From PALSA-1196 sp036833805 (GTDB lineage: Bacteria > Pseudomonadota > Gammaproteobacteria > Steroidobacterales > Steroidobacteraceae), in NCBI GenBank assembly GCA_036833805.1, contig DAITPA010000050.1, positions 1 to 13,429 on the forward strand: a stretch of DNA of 13,429 nucleotides, read 5' to 3'. The stretch's first letter is position 1. Each line of letters starts with the position of its first letter. A model generated the notes under the pieces. That model made no database searches. It was given only the letters and a program-made list of their open reading frames with translations, and was not told the DNA's origin. Of the stretch, positions 1 to 7,700 are shown one piece after another. The translations under genes and the position numbers were made by a program.

Positions 1-1
1 G

Positions 2-40
2 TCCTTCATCGACTACGAGATGACGGTCGAGTGCAAGTAG
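2..40 (+). CDS. 3' end of an unidentified gene
   Basis: The frame starting at base 2 reads 12 sense codons (SFIDYEMTVECK) and stops at TAG 38-40. Every one of the 12 sense codons ends in G or C, the third-position pattern of the other genes here, and the other two forward frames lack it. This is therefore probably the C-terminus of a plus-strand gene whose body lies before the window. The fragment is too short to assign a family or function. The evidence is codon bias only. Confidence 0.45.
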   Translation, partial: SFIDYEMTVECK

Positions 41-227
41 AGCCACGTCACTAAGACTCGCTGCCGCCGGACGCCACTACAAGTTCGCTGCGAATGCGGG
101 CATCGTGGCGCGCGGCTGCCCATGACCTGACACACCAACAGGCGCGCGCGCAGGGCAACGGCGCACCGGTAAGAGCGCTGCCGCTGCCTTCGCAAAACGT
201 CTTAGCGCGGCGCAAAGACCAGCCGGC
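41..227. other. intergenic region upstream of the ada operon
   Basis: I see no convincing gene in this stretch. It contains a weak imperfect hairpin: GGGCA at 98-102 pairs with TGCCC at 117-121 across a 14-base loop. No T-run follows, so it is not a standard terminator. Minus-strand frames crossing this region lack an independent start signal or a recognisable domain. They continue antisense into ada and look like shadows. Its right edge runs directly into the candidate ada promoter. Confidence 0.5.
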
Positions 228-259
228 GATTTGAAAGCAAGACTCGGAGTGCGCATATT
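228..259 (+). promoter_or_regulatory. candidate Ada operator and sigma70-type promoter of ada-alkB
   Basis: TTGAAA at 231-236 matches five of six bases of the -35 consensus. CATATT at 254-259 matches four of six bases of the -10 consensus. The spacer is exactly 17 bases. The -35 hexamer is embedded in GAT-N6-GCAA (228-240), one base off the AAT-N6-GCAA operator described for Escherichia coli Ada. Transcription would start near 266, giving a leader of about 22 bases before ATG 288. Sequence and spacing are read directly; function as an Ada-activated promoter is inferred from gene identity and position. Such short motifs can occur by chance in GC-rich DNA, so confidence is moderate. Confidence 0.5.
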
Positions 260-287
260 GGGTGAGCGCGCTAAATTGCGCCCCATC

Positions 288-1349
288 ATGAAGCACCGCA
301 AAGCAACACCCATTAACGTCACGGACCCGCGCTGGGCCGCTGTCAGGGCCCGGGATCCCAAGGCCGACGGGAAGTTTTTTTACTCCGTCAGGACGACCGG
401 CGTGTATTGCCGCCCGTCGTGCCCCTCGCGCCCCGCAAAGCCTCAAAACGTCGCGTTTCACGCGACGCGTGCCGCCGCAGAGCGCGCTGGGTTTCGTCCC
501 TGCAGGCGCTGCAAGCCCGATCAGCCGCCGCTCGCTGCGCGGCACGCGGCTACGGTTGCAAAGATTTGCCGCCGCATCGAAAACGCCGAGCAGGCGCCGA
601 ATCTTGCGGCGCTCGCACAGGAAGCGCGCATGAGCCCCTATCATTTTCATCGCGTCTTCAAGACGCTGACCGGCCTTACGCCGAAGGCCTATGCGGCAGC
701 GCACCGCGCGCGGCGCGTCCGCGTCGAGCTCGGCCGCAGTCAAACGGTGACCGATGCCATCTTCGACGCCGGCTTTAACTCCGGCGGACGCTTCTACGCA
801 ACCTCAGATGAGGTATTGGGAATGACACCGACGGAGTTTCGCGCCGGTGGCGCGCGGGCCGAAATACGCTTCGCGATCGGCGAATGCTCGCTCGGCTCGA
901 TTCTCGTCGCGAGGAGCGCGAAGGGCGTGTGCGCCATTCTCCTCGGCGATGACCCGGAGGCACTCGCGCGCGATCTGCAGGATCGCTTTCCGCGCGCCAA
1001 TTTCATCGGCGGCGAGCAGGAATTTGAGCGCCTGGTGGCGAAGATTGTTGGCTTCGTTGAGGCGCCCGCAATTGGACTTGATCTGCCGCTTGATGTGCGC
1101 GGCACCGCCTTCCAGCAGCGCGTTTGGCAGGCCTTGAGGAAAATCCCCGCAGGCTCTACTGCCAGCTACAGCGACATCGCGCAGCGCATCGGCGCACCGA
1201 AATCGGTGCGAGCCGTGGCACACGCCTGCGCCGCGAATACGATCGCCATCGCCATACCCTGCCATCGCGTGGTTCGCAGCGATGGCGCGCTGTCCGGCTA
1301 CCGGTGGGGGGTTGAGCGCAAGCGCGCGCTCCTTGAACGCGAGGCATGA
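288..1349 (+). CDS. ada: Ada, methylated-DNA sensor, transcription activator and O6-methylguanine-DNA methyltransferase
   Basis: This 353-residue protein is close in length and full domain order to E. coli Ada. Residues 1-80 form the zinc-bound methylphosphotriester domain with Cys41, Cys45, Cys72 and Cys75; Cys41 matches the methyl-accepting Cys38 of E. coli. Residues about 85-190 are an AraC-type double helix-turn-helix (MSPYHFHRVFK near 115, then a second copy ending GMTPTEF). Residues about 200-353 are the suicide methyltransferase, with the active-site PCHRVV motif at Cys325. By family knowledge the protein irreversibly removes methyl groups from phosphotriesters and from O6-methylguanine, and phosphotriester methylation turns it into an activator. 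I chose ATG 288 over an in-frame TTG at 231, because the TTG lies inside the candidate -35 box and the homology begins after 288. The ribosome binding site is weak. The gene overlaps alkB by four bases. Confidence 0.97.
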   Translation: MKHRKATPINVTDPRWAAVRARDPKADGKFFYSVRTTGVYCRPSCPSRPAKPQNVAFHATRAAAERAGFRPCRRCKPDQPPLAARHAATVAKICRRIENAEQAPNLAALAQEARMSPYHFHRVFKTLTGLTPKAYAAAHRARRVRVELGRSQTVTDAIFDAGFNSGGRFYATSDEVLGMTPTEFRAGGARAEIRFAIGECSLGSILVARSAKGVCAILLGDDPEALARDLQDRFPRANFIGGEQEFERLVAKIVGFVEAPAIGLDLPLDVRGTAFQQRVWQALRKIPAGSTASYSDIAQRIGAPKSVRAVAHACAANTIAIAIPCHRVVRSDGALSGYRWGVERKRALLEREA

Positions 1350-1999
1350 ACCTCGATCTGTTCAGCAGCGTACCTGCCGTTAGGACGGAACCCGAATCGT
1401 TGGGCCCGGGCGCGGTGCTGCTGCCCGGATTGGCAGCGCCACATACGAGTTCGCTCATGTCCGCCATCAAATGGGTGGCCGAGCGCGCGCCGTTTCGCAA
1501 CATGACAACCCGCGGTGGCTATCGCATGTCGGTCGCGATGACAAATTGCGGCGCGGCGGGCTGGGTTAGCGACCCCAGCGGCTATCGCTACGATGCGGTT
1601 GACCCGGACAGCGGCCTTTGCTGGCCGGCGATGCCCAGCGCATTATCCAATCTTGCCCACGATGCGTCCGCGCGCGCGGGTTTTCCCGGCTTCGCGCCCG
1701 ACGCCTGTCTCATCAACCGCTATGAGCCGGGGGCACGGCTGTCATTGCACCAAGACAAGAACGAGCGCGACTATGCCGCGCCGATCGTCTCGGTGTCATT
1801 GGGATTGCCCGCTGTGTTCTTATTTGGCGGCACACGCCGCGCGGAGCGTGCGCGCCGCGTGCCGCTTGCGCACGGCGACGTCGTTGTTTGGGGCGGCCCG
1901 GCGCGTCTGCGCTATCACGGTGTGCAGCCATTGCAAGACGGCGAGCACGCCGTGCTCGGCCGGCACCGCGTGAACCTCACGTTTCGCGTCGCTCTTTAA
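1346..1999 (+). CDS. alkB: AlkB, alpha-ketoglutarate- and Fe(II)-dependent DNA dioxygenase
   Basis: This 217-residue protein matches E. coli AlkB along its whole length. It oxidatively demethylates 1-methyladenine and 3-methylcytosine in DNA, using iron and 2-oxoglutarate. The iron triad is visible as His135, Asp137 (LHQDKNE) and His191 (YHG). The 2-oxoglutarate-binding arginines are Arg208 and Arg214 (RVNLTFR). The substrate-side segment MSVAMTNCG at 61-69 and the FGG and GDVVVWGG segments are also present. One difference from E. coli is Val209 in place of the Tyr between the first arginine and Asn of that motif. The start ATG overlaps the ada stop as ATGA, so translation is probably coupled to ada, and an Ada-activated promoter would induce both. 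The stop TAA overlaps the stop of the convergent GNAT gene. Confidence 0.97.
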   Translation: MNLDLFSSVPAVRTEPESLGPGAVLLPGLAAPHTSSLMSAIKWVAERAPFRNMTTRGGYRMSVAMTNCGAAGWVSDPSGYRYDAVDPDSGLCWPAMPSALSNLAHDASARAGFPGFAPDACLINRYEPGARLSLHQDKNERDYAAPIVSVSLGLPAVFLFGGTRRAERARRVPLAHGDVVVWGGPARLRYHGVQPLQDGEHAVLGRHRVNLTFRVAL

Positions 2000-2520
2000 A
2001 CGCATGGGCTTTCGGACTCGACTTTCGCGGCGTCCTGTTCCAGATCCTTGGCCATGCAGACGCTGAGCTGCGAACCCGCGTACTCACCGAAACAGGGAAT
2101 GGAATTGAACCCAGCCCCCTGATAGAGCCCAATCGCATCAAGTTGCCGTGTTCCGGTCTCAAGCACGAGCCGCCCGAATCCCAGCTGCCGGGCGCGCTCT
2201 TCCAACGCCGCCAGCATTATCTTGGAGATGCCGCGCCCGCGGGCAGGCGGCACGACGTACATGCGTTTGATCTCTGCAACGCCGCGTTCGATACGGCGTA
2301 TCGCGCCGCAGGCGACCGGTTCACCGCCCACGTAACCGATGAGAAACGCTCCATTGGCGGGCGAAACCTCTTCGGCGTCGAGCCTGAAGTGATTGGCCCC
2401 GGGCTCCGGGTAGCGTGCCGCAAGTTCAATATTGAGCGCAGCGATGAGAAGCGTCGCCGGTGGCGAGTCGAGGTCCGCGGTGCGAATGGCAAGCGATTCG
2501 GCTGCGCTGGCGCGGCTCAT
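1996..2520 (-). CDS. GNAT-family N-acetyltransferase
   Basis: This 174-residue protein has the GNAT fold signature. A beta-strand segment (AEIKRMYVVPP, residues 82-92) leads into the acetyl-CoA pyrophosphate loop ARGRGIS at 93-99. A helix follows, then LYQGAGF at 132-138, the usual late GNAT motif. The loop ends in Ser99 where Gly or Ala is commoner. It should transfer an acetyl group from acetyl-CoA to an amine, but the substrate cannot be told from sequence. Its ATG directly follows the stop of the upstream dehydrogenase gene (TGA then ATG, no spacer), so the two are probably co-translated. Its stop overlaps that of alkB in a shared TTAA. I see no functional link to alkB, which is on the other strand. 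Confidence 0.85.
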   Translation of the reverse strand: MSRASAAESLAIRTADLDSPPATLLIAALNIELAARYPEPGANHFRLDAEEVSPANGAFLIGYVGGEPVACGAIRRIERGVAEIKRMYVVPPARGRGISKIMLAALEERARQLGFGRLVLETGTRQLDAIGLYQGAGFNSIPCFGEYAGSQLSVCMAKDLEQDAAKVESESPCV

Positions 2521-3261
2521 TCAGCCGCGCCCGATGAATGGCATTTTCGTCGCCATGATGGTCAGGAACTGCACATTGGCATCGAGCGGCAAGGAAGCCA
2601 TGTACACGATCGCCTGCGCGGCATGCTCGACGTCAAAAGTGGGCTCAGGCTTCACTGACCGGTCGGCTTGCAGAATTCCGCTCTTCATTTGCTCAACCAT
2701 GGTCGTCCCCGCATTGCCGATATCAATCTGCCCGCAGGCAATGTCATAGGCGCGCCCATCCAATGATAACGATTTGGTGAGCCCGGTCATTGCGTGCTTC
2801 GAGGCCGTGTAGGGTGCGGAATTCGGCCGCGGCACCGCAGCGGATATGGATCCATTGTTGATGATGCGCCCGCCGCGCGGTGTCTGATTCTTCATCAACC
2901 TGAACGCCTGCTGCGCGCACAGGAATGCGCCCGTCAGATTGGTCTGGATCACGGCGTTCCACGCAGCGCTGCTCAAATCTTCGAACGGCACGGCCGGCGC
3001 GCTCGTGCCGGCGTTGTTGAACAGTAAATCGAGGCGCCCGTAGGCGTCGCGCAGCCGCGAAAATAAATGTGCAACCGAACTTTCGTCGGCGACGTCTGCT
3101 GTGATCGCAAACAAGTCCCGACCGGCCATGCGCGCCGTCTCAGCCAGAGGCTCTGAGCGCCTGCCGGCCAGGATCACGTGGTAGTCCTCGGCGGCGAGTG
3201 CCAACGCGGCTGCGCGCCCTATACCTGAGCCCGCGCCGGTTACGAGCGCAACTTGACTCAT
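2521..3261 (-). CDS. short-chain dehydrogenase/reductase (SDR family)
   Basis: This 246-residue protein has classical SDR length and motifs. The nucleotide-binding TGAGSGIG lies at 8-15 and the structural NNAG at 82-85. Asn109 (QTNLTG), Ser138, Tyr151 and Lys155 (YTASK) form the catalytic tetrad. Two arginines (34-35) after the second strand suggest NADP(H) rather than NAD(H). The protein should be a cytosolic oxidoreductase of an alcohol or carbonyl substrate, otherwise unidentified. The common Pro-Gly motif after the active site is absent, and the region reads ACGQIDIGNAG (175-185). The start ATG has a purine-rich GGGGAAGGGG just upstream. The gene is first in a two-gene operon with the GNAT gene and divergent from the efflux operon. 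Confidence 0.92.
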   Translation of the reverse strand: MSQVALVTGAGSGIGRAAALALAAEDYHVILAGRRSEPLAETARMAGRDLFAITADVADESSVAHLFSRLRDAYGRLDLLFNNAGTSAPAVPFEDLSSAAWNAVIQTNLTGAFLCAQQAFRLMKNQTPRGGRIINNGSISAAVPRPNSAPYTASKHAMTGLTKSLSLDGRAYDIACGQIDIGNAGTTMVEQMKSGILQADRSVKPEPTFDVEHAAQAIVYMASLPLDANVQFLTIMATKMPFIGRG

Positions 3262-3320
3262 AGCCCCTTCCCCGGTTGCACAGGCCTAAGCGTACACACC
3301 TCTTGGTCCCTCATGCCCGC

Positions 3321-3340
3321 GCGTCCGCGCCCGTGGACGC
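3321..3340. repeat. small perfect inverted repeat, possible operator
   Basis: GCGTCC at 3321-3326 and GGACGC at 3335-3340 are exact reverse complements across an 8-base gap. The repeat lies between the divergent start codons, about 60 bases from the dehydrogenase start and about 150 from the fusion protein start. There is no T-run after it, so it is not a standard terminator. It could be a binding site for a dimeric repressor, or chance in GC-rich DNA. Confidence 0.25.
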
Positions 3341-3475
3341 CTCTCGCAAGGAGCCGGCGCCTTATGCGGATCGCCGTCCGAATCGCTCATTCCAGCGCTT
3401 TTCCAAAGTCTTAGCGCGTTTCGGGGATTAAACTGCCTGCCGCCGGTCCAAGCTGCGAGGCACGCCTGGCCCGGT

Positions 3476-3480
3476 AGAGG
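3476..3480 (+). promoter_or_regulatory. ribosome binding site of the membrane fusion protein gene
   Basis: AGAGG lies seven bases before ATG 3488. It supports this start, even though the first codons have an unusual third-position composition and in-frame GTG and TTG codons occur further in. Confidence 0.55.
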
Positions 3481-3487
3481 ATGAATC

Positions 3488-4732
3488 ATGGGAGCACAAT
3501 CGGAAATCCAACCCGAAACCCCACAATCTGTGGCATGGATCAACCGTGATCCTGTCGCGAACGTGCCGCCAACGGGTGCGAACGAGCCCCAACCGAACAG
3601 CCCTTCGAGCCCATTGCCGGCGCGCCGAAAGTGGCTGCTGATTGCCGTAATCCTAGCCATTGTGGTGGCTGCATTTCTGTTGGTGCGCCACCTCAAAGCG
3701 ACACGCCCCGGCGCCGGCCAGGCCAACGCGAATTCGATTCCCGTGGTGACCGTCACCACGCCGGGCAGCCGCGCCGTCACCGCGCGGATCAGCTTTACCG
3801 GAGCGCTCGCCGCGCGCTACGACATGCCGATCGGCTCGGACACGGACACCGGGCGCATCAAGGCGATCTACGTCGAGGCCGGCGATCATGTGAAGCAAGG
3901 CCAGATTCTGGCCCAACTCGACGGGGCCGTGCTCGTGCCGCAAGTGAATCGCCTCGCCGCCTCGGTCGAAGAATCGAAGGCTGAGGCGGCGCTCTCGGCC
4001 GCTCAATACCGTCGCGCGCTCGGCGTGCAAGGGGCGGGTGCACTCTCCGCCGAGGAGATTGAACGCCGGCGAGCGACCTCGCTCACGGATGATGCCAAGG
4101 TGAAAGTGGCCGAGGCACAACTCGCCGAGGCGCAGGCGCGCCTAGATCGCACAGCGGTGCGCGCGCCGGCGGACGGCGTCGTGCTCACGCGCACGGCCGA
4201 GGCCGGCCAGATCGCAAGTCCCGGCGGATTGCCGCTCTTTCGCCTGGCGCGGAACGGCGAAATCGAAATGCGCGGACTCGTTGCCGAACAGGACATGGCG
4301 CGGCTTAAAATCGATCAGTCCGCCGCCGTATACATCACCAACTTCGCAACGCCATTTGAGGGCAAAGTGCGCCTTCTCGGGGCCGTCATCGATCCGCTCA
4401 CTCGGCTAGGTGAAATCCGCATTGCCCTGGGGTCTGATCCGGCCCTGCGGCCAGGCGCGTTCGCGCGCGGCGAAGTCGTCATCGATCACGACGAGCATCC
4501 GGTGCTGCCGCAGACCGCCGTGCTCGCCGATGCCAACGGCGCGTACGTCTTCATCATCAACGCCAAGAGTGAAGTTGAGCGCCGCGCCGTGCGCGTCATC
4601 GACACGACCGCCGCCGGCGTTGTGGTCGGCGCCGGCCTTACCGGGTCGGAGCGCATCGTCACGACCGCCGCAGGGTTTCTGCGCGAGGGCGAACCTGTAA
4701 GCGCCGTGCCGCAGCGGGAGATTTCGCGGTGA
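3488..4732 (+). CDS. RND efflux membrane fusion protein (periplasmic adaptor, HlyD/AcrA type)
   Basis: This 414-residue adaptor should link the inner-membrane pump to an outer-membrane channel. A proline- and asparagine-rich cytoplasmic tail (1-47) precedes one membrane anchor at about 48-66 (WLLIAVILAIVVAAFLLV). There is no lipobox, so it is membrane-anchored rather than a lipoprotein. The lipoyl half-motif GRIKAIYVEAGDHVKQGQILAQL is at 122-144. An alpha-helical hairpin rich in Ala, Glu and Arg (about 153-222) follows, then the second lipoyl half (VRAPADGVV, 224-232). A beta-barrel region and a membrane-proximal domain (VLPQTAVL near 339-346) complete it. The stop overlaps the pump start by four bases (GTGA). 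The first 20 or so codons are richer in A or T at the third position than the rest. Substrate specificity cannot be told. Confidence 0.93.
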   Translation: MGAQSEIQPETPQSVAWINRDPVANVPPTGANEPQPNSPSSPLPARRKWLLIAVILAIVVAAFLLVRHLKATRPGAGQANANSIPVVTVTTPGSRAVTARISFTGALAARYDMPIGSDTDTGRIKAIYVEAGDHVKQGQILAQLDGAVLVPQVNRLAASVEESKAEAALSAAQYRRALGVQGAGALSAEEIERRRATSLTDDAKVKVAEAQLAEAQARLDRTAVRAPADGVVLTRTAEAGQIASPGGLPLFRLARNGEIEMRGLVAEQDMARLKIDQSAAVYITNFATPFEGKVRLLGAVIDPLTRLGEIRIALGSDPALRPGAFARGEVVIDHDEHPVLPQTAVLADANGAYVFIINAKSEVERRAVRVIDTTAAGVVVGAGLTGSERIVTTAAGFLREGEPVSAVPQREISR

Positions 4733-7700
4733 AGAACATCTCCGCGTGGGCGATCCGCCATCCGGTGCCGCCGCTCGTGCTGTTTGTCGTTATGTCGTTC
4801 ATGGGGCTCGTCGCCTTCTTCCGCCTGCCGATCAATCAGAACCCGGACATTGCGTTTCCATTGGTCGAGGTGACCGTATCCGAACCGGGCGCGGCACCCA
4901 CCGAAATAGATACGCAGATCGTGCAGAAGATCGAGGGCGCGGTCGCGGGCATCGGCAATATCAAACGCATTATCTCGCTCTCCATGGAAGGCGACGCCTT
5001 GACGAGTATCGAGTTCCAGATCGGAACGCCCGTCGACCGCGCGGTCGCCGACGTGCGCGATGCCGTCACCAAAGTGCGGAGTCAGCTTCCGGAGGGGATC
5101 CAGGAACCCGTCGTGCAGAGAATCGACATCGACGGCGGCGCCATCGTGTACTACGCGGTGAGCACCACCAGCATGACGGAAGAGGAGCTGTCCTGGTTCA
5201 TCGATAACACGATCACCAAACGCCTGCTGGGAGTTGCCGGGGTCGCGCAGGTGCAGCGCGGCGGCGGCGTGGATCGCGAAATCCGCGTCGACCTGGATCC
5301 GGCGCGCATGCAGGCGCTCGGCATCACCGCGGTCGACGTCAATCGGCAGCTGCGGCAGCTCAACATCGACGCTCCGGGCGGACGCGCGCAATTGGGCGGC
5401 GGCGAACAGTCGATTCGCGTGCTGGGCGGTGCCAGCTCGGCGGTGCGTCTTGCCGATACCCAGATCATGCTCCCAGGCGGGCGCTTCGCGCGGCTCGCCG
5501 ATGTCGCCGAGGTGCACGACGGCGTTGCTGAAGTGCGCACGCTGTCGCGCTTCAACGGCCGCCGGGCGACCACCTTCGGCGTGCTGCGCGCACGCGGCTC
5601 CTCTGACGTCAACGTATTGAAGGGCGTGCAGAAGGAGCTCGAGAAGGTCTCCAAGGACTTCCCGCAAGTGAAGCTGAAGGAGATCTTCACCACGGTCGAT
5701 GAGACCTATGAGATGTTCGAATCCTCGATGCTCGCGCTCATCGAGGGCTCGCTGCTCGCGGTGCTCGTGGTGTGGTTCTTCCTGCGCGACATGCGGGCGA
5801 CGGCGATATCGGCGCTCGCCATCCCGCTGTCCGCCGTTCCGACCTTCGCCTTCATGCAGTGGATGGGTTTCACGCTCAACCAGATCAGTCTCCTCGCCCT
5901 CTCGCTCGTGGCCGGTGTGCTGGTGGACGACGCCATAGTCGAGATCGAAAACATCGTGCGCCACATGCGCATGGGCAAGAGCGGCTTTGAGGCCGCCCTC
6001 GATGCGGCGGATGAGATCGGGCTTGCGGTGGTCGCCTGCTCGGCGACGATCATTGCGGTTTTTCTCCCCGTGAGCTTCATGGGCGGCATCACCGGGCAGT
6101 TCTTCATGCAGTTTGGCCTGACGGTGGCGGCGGCGGTGTTCTTCTCGCTGCTGGTCGCGCGGCTCATCACGCCGGTGATCGCGGCGTATTCATTGCAGTC
6201 AGACAGCCTGAAGGTCCATCATGATGGGCCGGTCATGGCGCTCTATTTGAGAGCGCTGCGCTGGTGCGTCCAGAACCGCTGGACGACGCTGGCGTTTGGT
6301 ATCGGTTTCTTCGCATTGTCCATTTTCGCGTTCAGCATGCTGCCGACGACTTTCGTGCCACAAGCCAACGGCACAAATTCGACGCTCAATATCGAGCTGC
6401 CGCCCGGAGTGCGCCTCGACGACACCGCCGCAGTGGCGGCGCAAGCGGCCGCCATTCTGATGCGTCAGCCCGAGGTCACCGACGTCGTGGAGGCGGTCGG
6501 TGAAGGCGGCAGCATCTCCGGTGAAGTGCGTAATGCAACGCTGTACATCTCGCTCGTGCCGCGCACCGCGAGGAAGCTCACACAACGCCAATTCGAGCAG
6601 AAGATCATTCACGATCTCAAAAAGATTCCCGATGCGCGCATCGACTTTATGAATGGCGGCGGCAACGGTGGCGGCGGCCGCGACATCACTTTGTTCATGA
6701 CCGGCGATGATGGCGCTCTCGTGCGGAGCACCGCACAGCAGATTGTCACCGAAATGCGCGGCCTGCCGATGCTGCGCGATCCGCGCATCAATGGCGACCT
6801 GCCGCGTCCGGAAATCGTCATTCGGCCACGCCTCGATCTCGCCGCGCAGCTCGGTGTCACGGTGCAAAGTATCAGCCAGACGGTGCTGATCGCGACTCTC
6901 GGGGATATACCGCAGAACGTGGCTAAGTTCTCCCTCTCGGACCGTCAGATCCCGATACGCGTAAGCCTCGTCGAGCATTCGCGCAATGACCTGGCGACGC
7001 TGGAGAATCTGCCGGTGCCGACGGCTTCCGGACAGACCGTGCCCTTGAAATCCGTCGCCGACCTTAACTTCGGCGAGGGGCCGACAAAAGTACGCCGCTA
7101 TAACCAGAGCCGGCGCGTGTCCATGGAAGCGGACTTGAATGGCGTTGTGCTCGGCACGGCAATGGACGCGATCCGCGAACTGCCAACAATGAAGCACCTG
7201 CCGCAAGGCGTGCACCTCGTCGAAGTCGGTGACGTCGAGGTGATGACGGAGCTCTTCACGAATTTCTCGCTCGCCATGGCGACCGGCGTGCTGATGGTGT
7301 TTGCGGTGCTGGTGCTGTTGTTCGCGCGCGTCTTCCAGCCGCTCACTATTCTCTCGGCGCTGCCCTTGTCGGTGGGCGGCGCGGCGGTTGCTTTGATGAT
7401 CTGCCAGATGGCCGTATCGCTACCGGTCGTGATCGGCTTTCTCATGCTGATGGGCATCGTCGCCAAAAACTCGATCCTGCTCGTCGACTTCGCCATCGAA
7501 GAAATGCGCGCCGGCAAGGATCGACTGACGGCGCTCATGGAATCCGGTCACAAGCGCGCCCGGCCCATTGTCATGACCACCATCGCAATGATCGCGGGCA
7601 TGCTCCCCGTCGCCATCGGCATACATGGCGATTCCTCATTCCGCGCGCCGATGGCGGTCGCCGTCATCGGCGGACTCTTGACGTCCACACTGCTGACGCT

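Larger units (their letters stand above)
3262..3487. other. divergent intergenic region, dehydrogenase and efflux operons
   Basis: These 226 bases separate two divergent start codons and should hold both promoters. I could not find a -35/-10 pair close enough to consensus to report for either direction. The region holds the inverted repeat at 3321-3340, a smaller dyad (CGGA 3367-3370 with TCCG 3377-3380), and the ribosome binding site of the fusion protein gene. No regulator gene for the pump lies on either side in this window, so any local regulation would have to come from elsewhere. Confidence 0.5.

Noticed and set aside
231..287. Upstream TTG start giving a 372-residue Ada
   Set aside because: The TTG lies in the candidate -35 box, the extra 19 residues have no counterpart in E. 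coli Ada, and ATG 288 begins the homologous sequence.
51..743. Minus-strand open frame crossing the ada promoter and the first half of ada
   Set aside because: It has an Arg- and Ala-rich shadow composition and no domain, and it runs through the intact Ada zinc and helix-turn-helix domains.
199..3418. The 11-base word GTCTTAGCGCG occurs at 199-209 and 3408-3418, each upstream of an operon
   Set aside because: In 13 kb several 11-base matches are expected by chance, and the flanks show no further similarity. It would need more genomic copies to count as a motif.
3401..3433. Possible promoter for the efflux operon (TTCCAA with TTAAAC)
   Set aside because: Both hexamers match consensus poorly and the spacing is about 21 bases, so it was not called.
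4486..5964. Long open frame (492 codons) on the minus strand across the adaptor-pump junction
   Set aside because: The translation is a low-complexity run of His, Asp, Arg and Glu typical of an antisense shadow of a membrane protein gene. It has no domain, and the sense genes are certain.
6199..7215. Minus-strand open frame of 338 codons inside the pump gene
   Set aside because: It is a shadow of the RND gene with no family features or start signal.
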